NCBI GenBank assembly: GCA_011525685.1
Contig: WYBW01000167.1
Location: 1-35,852, forward strand
Length of the DNA stretch: 35,852 bases
From: Verrucomicrobiia bacterium
Lineage (GTDB): Bacteria; Verrucomicrobiota; Verrucomicrobiia; Limisphaerales; JADLHS01
Direction: 5' to 3'
Shown here: positions 1 through 6,255 of the stretch, one piece after another
How positions within the stretch are numbered: the stretch's first letter is position 1
Layout: every line of letters begins with the position of its first letter
Translations under genes and position numbers: made by a program
Notes under the pieces: model-generated
The model's database searches: none
The model's input: the letters and a program-made list of their open reading frames with translations, nothing else
Told to the model about the DNA's origin: nothing

Positions 1-99
1 CAACTGCACTGGCTGGCCCGGCAAGGACTGCGCCAGGCCCAACGCCGCAAAGCCACCCTCGTTGCCGCCTTCTGGAAGCAGGCTGATTTGAGCTTCTGA
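1..99 (+). CDS. 3' end of an unidentified gene (partial)
   Basis: An open frame runs from the first base to a TGA at 97-99 and gives 32 residues rich in Arg, Gln and Ala, ending in KQADLSF. The start lies outside the window. The short tail has no motif I recognise, so no function is proposed. It is called coding only because the frame is open to the window edge and the next gene (hicB) starts shortly after on the same strand. It could be chance, since 32 codons in GC-rich DNA are easily open. Confidence 0.4.
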   Translation, partial: QLHWLARQGLRQAQRRKATLVAAFWKQADLSF

Positions 100-141
100 A
101 CTCACTATATTATGCAAGTATCAGTAACACGTCGGCGCTAT

Positions 142-390
142 ATGAATTATCCAGTCTTGTTCGAAGAGATTGAAGCGGGAGATTTTGCCCCAGGTTTTTA
201 CTATGCGCACCTGCCGACGCTGGGCCTGACCACGCACGGCCTCGGAATCGAAGGCGCGCGCGCCGCGGCCCTCGACCTTGCCCGCCTTTGGATAGGGGAA
301 AAGCGCGCCAACGGTGAAACGGTTCCGTCGTCATCTGATTGTCTGCTTTCCACTTTGGAAATCCCCGAGGATGCCTTTCAAAGCGCGTAA
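142..390 (+). CDS. hicB: HicB-family antitoxin
   Basis: The protein starts MNYPVLFEE and continues with a partly degenerate HicB beta-sheet core (an acidic turn, a Tyr-rich strand, then GIEGARAAALDLARLWI as the helix). It is about 82 residues, the length of short HicB antitoxins that neutralise the HicA mRNA interferase and often repress their own promoter. An in-frame ATG at 112 would add ten residues (MQVSVTRRRY) that do not fit the family, so 142 is preferred. Neither start has a clear Shine-Dalgarno. The 3' end overlaps the hicA start (ATG at 371), the tight coupling usual for hicBA pairs. No C-terminal DNA-binding domain is visible in this short form, so autoregulation is uncertain. Confidence 0.72.
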   Translation: MNYPVLFEEIEAGDFAPGFYYAHLPTLGLTTHGLGIEGARAAALDLARLWIGEKRANGETVPSSSDCLLSTLEIPEDAFQSA

Positions 391-578
391 GGTATTGAGG
401 AAGCGGCAACGTGCCGGCATTTGTCATCAAACGCCATTCCGGCTCGCACGTAATTCTTCGACACCCGGACGGAAGGCAAACCTGCGTGGCTATCCACACG
501 GGCGACGTGCCAACGGACACATTTCGAGCAATTCTTAAAGAATCAGGCCTTACCGAAGAGGAATGTCGCAGCCTCTAA
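371..578 (+). pseudogene. hicA: HicA-family toxin, frameshifted
   Basis: From ATG 371 the frame reads MPFKARKVLRKRQRAG, a typical HicA N-terminus (alpha helix followed by a Gly). One extra base, the A at about 419, then throws the frame. From 420 the next frame continues FVIKRHSGSHVILRHPDG and ends at TAA 576-578 with LTEEECRSL, a typical HicA C-terminus. The catalytic His in GSHV and the following RHPDG are intact in the second part. Restored, the protein would be about 68 residues, normal for HicA, a small double-stranded-RNA-binding-fold RNase that cuts mRNA. A GTG at 411 could start a version missing about 14 residues, but that removes the first helix. Either the toxin is inactivated, or the base is a sequencing or assembly error. 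The coordinates span both frames. Confidence 0.7.
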
Positions 579-616
579 CATCATCCATCAATGAACCACG
601 AATGGCCGTCCTCAGA

Positions 617-775
617 CCCTCACCCCTGCCCTCTCCCATCCGATGGGAGAGGGAGAATCGTTCGACAGAATTCTGTGAATACGTGCGCCGGAGCTTGCCG
701 AACCATCCACCGCAAACCACAATGTGCCGACGGCTTTTCCCTCTCCCGTTGGACGGGAGAGGGTCAGGGTGAGGG
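617..775. repeat. REPIN-like pair of inverted palindromic repeats
   Basis: Two GC-rich hairpin units face each other. Unit one (617-653) starts CCCTCACCCC and has a 12-bp stem, 629-640 pairing with 642-653. Unit two (739-775) has an 11-bp stem, 739-749 with 753-763, and ends GGGTGAGGG. The outer 21 bases of each unit are inverted copies of one another with 18 of 21 matching, so the whole 159-bp piece can fold into one long cruciform. This is the layout of a REPIN (two REPs in inverted orientation). It fills the gap between the hicA remnant and the isomerase gene. The 85 bases between the units show no gene. Confidence 0.75.
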
Positions 776-793
776 CATATTCAAGTTTCAATC

Positions 794-1738
794 ATGCGCA
801 TCGGATTTCTCGCAGACGCCAGCATTGAGCAACTGGAATGGGCGAAGCAAAACGGCTTCGGCTCAATTTCCTGGATGGCCTTTGCCAGAAGCTTTGCCGC
901 GCCCGGCAAGGAATGTTGGCGCGAGGATGCGGAACATTTCGCGGCGGAAGCCAAGGCTCGCAGCATCCGCATCTCGGCCATCGGCGCACTTTATCAAAAT
1001 CCGCTCGACCCGGCGCAAACCGATTACGCCCGCGCGGTGTTTCATCGTGCGATTGACGTGGCCGCGCTCATCGGCGTCAGGAACGTGGCCGGTTTCGCCG
1101 GCGCGGTGATTGAGTTGGAAACCAGCGACCGTGGAGGCAATACGGTTTACAAGCCGCTGGAGAATTTCCTGCCGCGTGTGGTCGAGTTCTGGCAGCCCAT
1201 CGCGAAGTATGCCGCGGACAAGGGTGTGCGCCTGGCGTTCGAGCATTGTCCGCAAGGGCATTATCACCTGCCGATTATGCACTACAACATTCTCGGCCAG
1301 CCCGCGATGTGGGAGCGCTTCTTCGACGCCATGAACTGCGACAACGTCGGCATCGAATGGGACGCGAGCCATTTGATGTGCCAGTTCATTGATCCGGTGG
1401 CGAACATCCACAAATTCGGCTCGCGCATTTTTCACGTCCACGCAAAGGACGCGTTCATCAACCGGCCGTTGCTCGAAACCTACGGCATCTGTCATCCTGG
1501 CGTGGCGGAACACCGCTGGCCCGGCTTCGGCCAGGCGAACTGGGCTGAAATCATCCACGCCCTTTTGCGCGCCGGCTACGACTCCGACCTCAACCTCGAA
1601 GGCTGGCACGACCCGGTCCTCCGCGACCACGGCGAGGCCTCGCGGCAGGCGGGGCAGAAGCTGGAGCGGCAGGGATTGCTCCTGGCCAAACGGTGGCTGG
1701 AGCAGTTTGTGCCTGCCGAGGCGGCTTCATGGAAATGA
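794..1738 (+). CDS. Sugar phosphate isomerase/epimerase family TIM-barrel protein
   Basis: A 314-residue protein of the xylose-isomerase-like (AP endonuclease 2) TIM-barrel superfamily. Members act on sugars or inositols through a divalent metal. Likely metal ligands stand at the strand ends in the usual order: Glu in the AFEHCPQG segment (about residue 150), Asp and His in EWDASH (about 189-192), His in FHVHAKD (about 214-219) and Glu in LEGWHD (about 269). The length matches the family. The ATG at 794 opens directly into MRIGFLAD, the first beta strand, with no signal peptide, so a cytoplasmic enzyme is expected. It stands alone, with a repeat upstream and a toxin-antitoxin pair 35 bp downstream, so the neighbours say nothing about its substrate. 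The fold is confident; the reaction is unknown. Confidence 0.85.
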   Translation: MRIGFLADASIEQLEWAKQNGFGSISWMAFARSFAAPGKECWREDAEHFAAEAKARSIRISAIGALYQNPLDPAQTDYARAVFHRAIDVAALIGVRNVAGFAGAVIELETSDRGGNTVYKPLENFLPRVVEFWQPIAKYAADKGVRLAFEHCPQGHYHLPIMHYNILGQPAMWERFFDAMNCDNVGIEWDASHLMCQFIDPVANIHKFGSRIFHVHAKDAFINRPLLETYGICHPGVAEHRWPGFGQANWAEIIHALLRAGYDSDLNLEGWHDPVLRDHGEASRQAGQKLERQGLLLAKRWLEQFVPAEAASWK

Positions 1739-1773
1739 TTTGCAGCAGCCCGGACTGGAAGTAGTTTAGCCCC

Positions 1774-1989
1774 ATGATCTCGCTCCCGCTCAAAGCAATG
1801 ACACAGGCGGAGAAACTCATGGTCATGGAGGCGCTCTGGGAGGACTTGAGCCAAAACGAACAAGCCTTCGAATCCCCAGCCTGGCATCAGGAAGAACTCG
1901 CCGTCACGGAAGAGCGAGTGAAGTCCGGCACAGAGCAGTTCGTGGATTGGGAAAAGGCGAAGATGGAACTGCGCGGACAATTTGAATGA
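1774..1989 (+). CDS. Addiction module component, TIGR02574-like antitoxin
   Basis: A 71-residue acidic, helical protein with the pattern of the putative addiction module family (TIGR02574): an N-terminal MTQAEKLMVMEALWEDLS helix, a middle SPAWHQEEL segment and a C-terminal ERVKSGTEQFVDWEKAK helix. Such proteins are encoded just before a RelE/ParE-type toxin and neutralise it. That is the arrangement here: its TGA (1987-1989) overlaps the ATG of the toxin at 1986 in an ATGA junction. An in-frame ATG at 1798 (MTQAEKL) could also be the start. ATG 1774 is kept because it is the first in frame, but I cannot decide between them from the sequence. Confidence 0.82.
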   Translation: MISLPLKAMTQAEKLMVMEALWEDLSQNEQAFESPAWHQEELAVTEERVKSGTEQFVDWEKAKMELRGQFE

Positions 1990-2276
1990 ATATCCGCATC
2001 CTGCCCTCGGCGGTAAAGGAGCTTGCCCGGGGCAGTCGGTTCTTTGAACGCAAAGGCGAAGGTCTGGGGCATTATTTTCTCGATTCGCTCTATTCGGACA
2101 TTGACTCGTTGGCGCTATACGCCGGCATCCATCTGAAAGTGGGCAAGTATCATCGGTTGCTGTCCAAGCGCTTTCCTTACGCGATTTACTATCGAGTCGC
2201 CGACGCAGGCGTGGAGGTGTGGCGTGTGCCGGACTGCCGTCGCGACCCGCGGAAGATCCGTCCCGCTTTAAGGTAA
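1986..2276 (+). CDS. RelE/ParE-family toxin
   Basis: A 96-residue basic protein with the ParE/RelE fold pattern: N-terminal strand NIRILPSAVKEL, two helices with conserved aromatic and Leu positions (FFERKGEGLGHYFLDSLYS), then a beta sheet with KRFPYAIYYRV and a final strand VWRVPDCRRDPRKI. The Cys-Arg-Arg-Asp-Pro ending is characteristic of ParE-type toxins. ParE members poison DNA gyrase and RelE members cut mRNA on the ribosome; the sequence alone does not say which applies here. The gene overlaps the antitoxin by four bases, so the two are co-translated. Both partners are intact, unlike the hicBA pair 1.5 kb upstream. Confidence 0.85.
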   Translation: MNIRILPSAVKELARGSRFFERKGEGLGHYFLDSLYSDIDSLALYAGIHLKVGKYHRLLSKRFPYAIYYRVADAGVEVWRVPDCRRDPRKIRPALR

Positions 2277-2285
2277 CACTTCGCC

Positions 2286-2903
2286 ATGGACAACAGGCGC
2301 AGTTCTTCCGGTCTGAGCACGATCCTCCTTTGGGGGTTGGCTGTGGCCTTATTGCTGGGCGGCGTGGGCGTGGGCTTCTACTTGGTGGGTTTCGACACCC
2401 AATACGCCCCGGGCTATTCGCACAAGGCATTCAAGTCACTTCAACTCGGCGACATGGAAGAGCGGGTTTACTCCCTGCTGGGCAGTCCTTTTTCCACCCA
2501 CGACACTGAACCGTACGTGGAGTGGATTTACAGCGCGAAGGAGCAGCAACGCTTCGCCCGGGATGGCGTTGGCCGCGGCACTTACACGACGTTTCGTTTC
2601 GACGAGTCCGGGCGGGTGAAGTCGGTCTCGGGCGTGCGCCAGATGTCGGCCAGCACCGTGGTGTTTGGCGACGGCCAAAACCACCTGGGACTGACCGAGG
2701 CGCAGATCAAACCGTTGAAAGGCTCGACACAGGATGAAATTCGAAGGCAATTCGGTCCGCCCCGTGCCGTGTATGAGTACAAGGCGGTCAAGCTCCTGAG
2801 TTACTCGCGTTCGCCGTCCAGCGCGAATTACCACCTTCGTAGCGTGGGGTTGAATCGGGCCGGCAAAGTGGTTCACATCTGGAGAGAAGTTTACTGGGAC
2901 TGA
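2286..2903 (+). CDS. Membrane-anchored protein with two BamE/SmpA-like segments
   Basis: 205 residues. One hydrophobic helix at about 12-34 follows a short positively charged start (MDNRRSSS), which predicts an N-terminal membrane anchor with the rest outside the cytoplasm. Two segments resemble the short BamE/SmpA domain pattern (a Leu-rich stretch, an acidic helix, then a Leu-Gly-x-Pro turn followed by strands): LQLGDMEERVYSLLGSP at about 52-68, and STQDEIRRQFGPP at about 147-160. No lipobox Cys is present. The gene starts 9 bp after the ParE stop on the same strand but has no clear link with it. I do not recognise a specific family, and the BamE similarity is a weak pattern call. Confidence 0.6.
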   Translation: MDNRRSSSGLSTILLWGLAVALLLGGVGVGFYLVGFDTQYAPGYSHKAFKSLQLGDMEERVYSLLGSPFSTHDTEPYVEWIYSAKEQQRFARDGVGRGTYTTFRFDESGRVKSVSGVRQMSASTVVFGDGQNHLGLTEAQIKPLKGSTQDEIRRQFGPPRAVYEYKAVKLLSYSRSPSSANYHLRSVGLNRAGKVVHIWREVYWD

Positions 2904-2964
2904 GTTGGAATGAAGCAGCGAATTGTGGGGAGACTCCTTTCCTGTCGTCGGGCATGCATTGGGG

Positions 2965-3048
2965 CCATGAACCGAATCCCTCTCACCCGGCGGGACGCCA
3001 CCCTCTCCCCCGGCGAGGGAGAGAGCAGGGTGAGGGAGCGGTTCATGG
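2965..3048. repeat. REP-type hairpin element, third copy
   Basis: An 84-bp imperfect inverted repeat. The ends CCATGAACCG (2965-2974) and CGGTTCATGG (3039-3048) are perfect inverted copies. Inside lie TCTCACCC and GGGTGAGG arms, and a core stem CTCTCCC (3003-3009) pairs with GGGAGAG (3017-3023). The CCCTC-CACCC and CCCTCTCCC words are shared with the pair at 617-775, so this is the same family. It lies in the 411-bp gap 2904-3314. An open frame across it (2910-3269) is repeat-derived and not believed. I see nothing else in the gap. Confidence 0.7.
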
Positions 3049-3314
3049 AAAGTCTCCACGACGCTGAAATCGCGCATGGCGACCATCAACCGCTCCTTCC
3101 AACGCGAGAGCGCTGCATCGTCCCGGTTGGGAGACACCTTGTCAGTGGGACACGAGAGCGGAGGCAGGCGATTGTTCCGGGCGGCAGGCATGCGCGCGCT
3201 CCCCGGCAACCAAGGATGGTTGCAGCCAAATCCCACTACACACTGCTCCCTTCCGGTCGTGAGACTTGACAGGCTGGCGGTGGTGTTGGGCACAATCCTT
3301 GCGCATCAACTGAA

Positions 3315-4589
3315 ATGAATCCAAGCCCGGTTGAAATCCTGGCCACGGTGTTTTTTGGCATCGCTGTGCTGCACACCTTTTGCGTCAAGCGGTTTGCCCA
3401 CTGGGCGCACCAATACCCGGCCGGCTCGGCCCGCGAGCAGGTCCTGCACTTTTTGGCGGAAACCGAGGTGGTCTTCGGGCTGTGGGCGGCGGCACTGTTT
3501 CTGGGCATCGCCTCGCTCAAGGGATCGTTCATGGAGGCGGTGAGTTACATTGACAGCCTCCACTTCGCCGAGCCGAAATTCGTGTTCGTGGTCATGGTGG
3601 TCTCGGCCACGCGGCCGGTGGTGAAGCTGGGCGAGGCCCTGATCATGCTGGCGGCACGCTGCCTTCCTTTTCGCGAGGGCCTCTCGTTCTACCTGGCCGC
3701 CCTGATCCTCGGCCCGTTGCTCGGCTCGTTCATCACCGAGCCGGCGGCGATGACGCTGCTGGCGCTGGTGCTCAAGCGGCGGTATTTCGACCAGGGCATT
3801 TCGCGGCGGCTGGCGTACGCCACGCTGGGGTTGCTGTTCGTGAACGTTTCCATCGGTGGTACGTTGACGCACTTTGCCGCGCCGCCGGTGCTGATGGTCA
3901 GCGGCAAATGGCATTGGGAAACGCCCTTCATGCTGGCCACGTTCGGGTGGAAGGCGGCCGCGGCCTGCGCGGTGTCCGCCGTGCTGATGGCCCTTTGCTT
4001 CCGCAAGGAGCTGTCCGGCCTGCCGGCCGTGCGGGACGAGAGCCAGCGCGTTCCCGGGTGGTTGACCCTCACGCATCTGTTGACCCTCGGCATGGTGGTG
4101 GCGTTCGCGCATCATCCGGACGTGCTGCTCGGGGTGCTGGTGCTGTTCCTGGGTCTGACCACCGCGACCCACAAGCACCAGGACGAGTTGAAACTGCGCG
4201 AGGGATTGCTGGTGGGCTTCTTTCTGGCCGGTCTGGTCACGCTCGGTTCGTTGCAGTCCTACTGGCTGCAACCGTTGCTGGCCAAACTCAACGGCGCGGC
4301 CATGTTCTTCGGCGCCACCGGGCTCACGGCCATCACCGACAACGCCGCGCTCACGTACCTCGGCTCGATGGCGGAAGGCATTTCTGACGAACTGAAATAC
4401 GCCCTCGTGGCCGGCGCGGTGACGGGCGGCGGACTGACCGTGATTGCCAACGCACCCAATCCGGCCGGAGTCGGCATCCTGCAATCCGCGAAAGTCTTCG
4501 AGGGCGAGGGCATCAGCCCGCTGGGCTTGTTTCTGGGCGCGCTGGTGCCCACGGCGGTGACGGTGGTGTTTTTCTGGTTTCTGCGGTGA
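3315..4589 (+). CDS. Putative Na+/H+ antiporter (PF07399-type)
   Basis: A 424-residue polytopic membrane protein with roughly ten hydrophobic helices, matching the putative Na+/H+ antiporter family (PF07399) in length and in recognisable segments: the N-terminal HTFCVKRFAHWA region, a conserved acidic loop FLAETEVVFG, the HFAEPKFVFVVMV segment, a GPLLGSFITEPAAM segment with a charged residue inside a helix, and a C-terminal GGGLTVIANAPNPAG re-entrant-like loop. The ATG at 3315 leads directly into the first helix. The gene converges on the DUF2062/Mrp unit and ends 18 bp from it. Lying beside a full Mrp operon supports a role in sodium or proton balance. Transport itself is inferred from the family. 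Confidence 0.8.
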   Translation: MNPSPVEILATVFFGIAVLHTFCVKRFAHWAHQYPAGSAREQVLHFLAETEVVFGLWAAALFLGIASLKGSFMEAVSYIDSLHFAEPKFVFVVMVVSATRPVVKLGEALIMLAARCLPFREGLSFYLAALILGPLLGSFITEPAAMTLLALVLKRRYFDQGISRRLAYATLGLLFVNVSIGGTLTHFAAPPVLMVSGKWHWETPFMLATFGWKAAAACAVSAVLMALCFRKELSGLPAVRDESQRVPGWLTLTHLLTLGMVVAFAHHPDVLLGVLVLFLGLTTATHKHQDELKLREGLLVGFFLAGLVTLGSLQSYWLQPLLAKLNGAAMFFGATGLTAITDNAALTYLGSMAEGISDELKYALVAGAVTGGGLTVIANAPNPAGVGILQSAKVFEGEGISPLGLFLGALVPTAVTVVFFWFLR

Positions 4590-4607
4590 GCGCCCCAGGT
4601 TCGCGCA

Positions 4608-5123
4608 TCAGACGCCGCTGGCCTTGTGTTCCGCCACTTTGCGCTGGTGACGCTTCATCGCCCGGTGCAGCCGCGCCAGTCCGCGGGCGCGATACCGGCT
4701 GAACACCCAGTAAAGCAGACCATACACGAGGAGGCCGACCACCGCGCTGTTGAGCAACGCGCCGGCAGTAAAGGTTTTTCCCCAGACCAGGGCGCGGATG
4801 GCGGCTTCCGTCACTTCCTCGGTGTCCTTGATGGGGAATCGCCCGTAAACCCACCCGCCGGCGAGCATGTTGAGATAGAAAAGAAACGGCCAAAAGAAGG
4901 TGAGCGTCGCGCCGCCCACGAATCCGGCCAGCAGGTTGCCGCCCAGCATCCGGGCGATAAAGCCGGAGATCACCACGCCAAAGCCGAACGTGGGAAAGAA
5001 GTTCACGATCATCCCCAACGCAAACCCGCGCGCCACACGTTCGACGTTGTCGCGGATGCGGAACAACCGCGTCGTGTAATACAGGAAACCACGTTCCAAC
5101 CGAAGCCAGAGGCGGAGCAACAT
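4608..5123 (-). CDS. DUF2062 domain membrane protein
   Basis: 171 residues with three to four hydrophobic helices and the DUF2062 core: a basic N-terminus with paired Arg residues, ARGFALGMIVNFFPTFGFG (about residues 31-50), a second helix rich in Gly (GGNLLAGFVGGATLTFFWPF), then a long helix and a basic C-terminal tail ending KVAEHKASGV. DUF2062 has no established reaction. It starts 9 bp after the mrpG stop on the same strand, so it is probably the last gene of the Mrp operon. Whether it takes part in transport or only shares the transcript is open. There is no Shine-Dalgarno before the ATG, consistent with translational coupling. Confidence 0.85.
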   Translation of the reverse strand: MLLRLWLRLERGFLYYTTRLFRIRDNVERVARGFALGMIVNFFPTFGFGVVISGFIARMLGGNLLAGFVGGATLTFFWPFLFYLNMLAGGWVYGRFPIKDTEEVTEAAIRALVWGKTFTAGALLNSAVVGLLVYGLLYWVFSRYRARGLARLHRAMKRHQRKVAEHKASGV

Positions 5124-5132
5124 GCGAGTGGG

Positions 5133-5462
5133 TCAGTCGGATCTCATGGAGGGCTTTGACGCCGTTTCGGCCCGGCGGCGGCGGTCCTGTTCTCCCTGCC
5201 ACGCCAGGAGACTGATCAGATGGCTGGCCACCGGGATGGTCACCACCTGAAAGAAGATCGTCAGCAAAATCTTCAACCCGACGCTCTCAGCGCCCAGGTG
5301 CGTCCACAAACCGAGCGCCAGCGAAAAGATTCCCAGTGTGCTGGCCTTGGCCACCGCGTGAGAACGGCACAACACGTCGGGCAGCCGCACCGCGCCGATG
5401 GCGGCCACGAGGATGAAGACCGTGCCGGTCACCAATAACAGGATGGTGAGCGCTTCAGTCAT
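5133..5462 (-). CDS. mrpG: Mrp Na+/H+ antiporter subunit G
   Basis: A 109-residue protein with three membrane helices and the MrpG/MnhG/PhaG pattern: TILLLVTGTVFILVAAIGAV, then RLPDVLCRSHAVAKASTLG with the conserved R-x-PDV and the HA-K-STLG loop, then a last helix LKILLTIFFQVVTIPVASHL. The frame extends upstream to 5621, but the extension is an out-of-frame shadow of mrpF. The ATG at 5462 overlaps the mrpF stop by four bases and begins MTEALTILLL, so it is chosen. MrpG is a small subunit of the multi-subunit cation/proton antiporter in the inner membrane and is required for assembly or activity of the complex. Confidence 0.93.
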   Translation of the reverse strand: MTEALTILLLVTGTVFILVAAIGAVRLPDVLCRSHAVAKASTLGIFSLALGLWTHLGAESVGLKILLTIFFQVVTIPVASHLISLLAWQGEQDRRRRAETASKPSMRSD

Positions 5463-5782
5463 GCGGATCGCGATTCCGATGAGCCACCTTCGCCTCGGCG
5501 GGCGGAGGCCGCCGCCTGACTCCCCCGCGTGCGGTGCAGGTGGAACACAAACGCCACCGTGCTGACGAAGCCCAACAGCGAGAAGATTAGAATCAACTCC
5601 AGATAAACCGGCGTGCGCCACAGAATGGACAACAACACCACCATGCCGACCGCGCTGGTGGCAATCAAATCAAACGCCAGAATCCGGTCCAGCACCGTCG
5701 GCCCGCGGGCCAGCCGGAACAGGCTCAACACAATGGCCAGGGTGAGGCCGGCAAATCCAAAACTGATGGCAAAGGTCGTCAT
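5459..5782 (-). CDS. mrpF: Mrp Na+/H+ antiporter subunit F
   Basis: 107 residues with three helices and the MrpF/MnhF/PhaF signature: FRLARGPTVLDRILAFDLIAT (the conserved RGP-x-x-DR and the intramembrane Asp) followed by TPVYLELILIFSLLGFVSTVAF. The hydrophilic C-terminal tail after residue 85, rich in Arg, Ser and Gly, is longer than in classical members and lies where the frame approaches mrpG. The start codon overlaps the mrpE stop by three bases and the stop overlaps the mrpG start. Role: small membrane subunit of the Mrp complex. Confidence 0.93.
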   Translation of the reverse strand: MTTFAISFGFAGLTLAIVLSLFRLARGPTVLDRILAFDLIATSAVGMVVLLSILWRTPVYLELILIFSLLGFVSTVAFVFHLHRTRGSQAAASARRGEGGSSESRSA

Positions 5783-6255
5783 CGGGTGAATTTTAGGATG
5801 GGTTGCCGCAACCGCCGGTCAATCTGCCGGCGGATCGCCTCCGGCGCGTCCGCGTCCAGCGCATGCACCACCAGCGTCCGAAAATCCTCGCTCACGCTGA
5901 CCGTCGTCGTGCCGGGCGTGAGCGTGATGCAGTAGGAAAGCAACAGTATCTCGCCCCGGCGCATTCCGCTGATGTCGTAGGTGATGAAGTCCGGGTGGAG
6001 GGATTCCCGGCGTTCGAACAGCACCGTGCGCGCGACACTCAGGTTGGCCTTCACAAAGTCCACCGCGAACATCCCCACGAACCGCGTCACGGCGAGGCAA
6101 CGGCGCGGATAGTCCCCGCCATCCAGCAAGGCGCTGAACGCCGCGATCATCACGAAGCCGAGGAAGAAGCCGATGAAGAAAACGCCCGTGGAAGGCTGCT
6201 TGCTCAAAAACAGCCAGATCACGGCGATGACCAGATTCAGGACGAACGATTTCAT
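5779..6255 (-). CDS. mrpE: Mrp Na+/H+ antiporter subunit E
   Basis: 158 residues. Two N-terminal helices (MKSFVLNLVIAVIWLFLS and a second rich in Gly and Phe) precede the MrpE domain with DFVKANLSVARTVL (about residues 66-79), LLSYCITLTPGTTTVSVSED and the final LVVHALDAD strand, all standard for MrpE/MnhE/PhaE. The open frame extends upstream to 6720, but that part is a shadow of mrpD. The ATG at 6255 overlaps the mrpD stop (6252-6254) and begins at the first helix. MrpE supports assembly and full antiport activity of the complex. Confidence 0.93.
   Translation of the reverse strand: MKSFVLNLVIAVIWLFLSKQPSTGVFFIGFFLGFVMIAAFSALLDGGDYPRRCLAVTRFVGMFAVDFVKANLSVARTVLFERRESLHPDFITYDISGMRRGEILLLSYCITLTPGTTTVSVSEDFRTLVVHALDADAPEAIRRQIDRRLRQPILKFTR

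Noticed and set aside
2910..3269. 119-residue + frame after the BamE-like gene
   Set aside because: It translates the REP element and has no family pattern.
3306..4484. 392-residue minus frame opposite the PF07399 antiporter
   Set aside because: Low-complexity Arg/Gln/His shadow; the + strand shows a clear multi-helix transporter.
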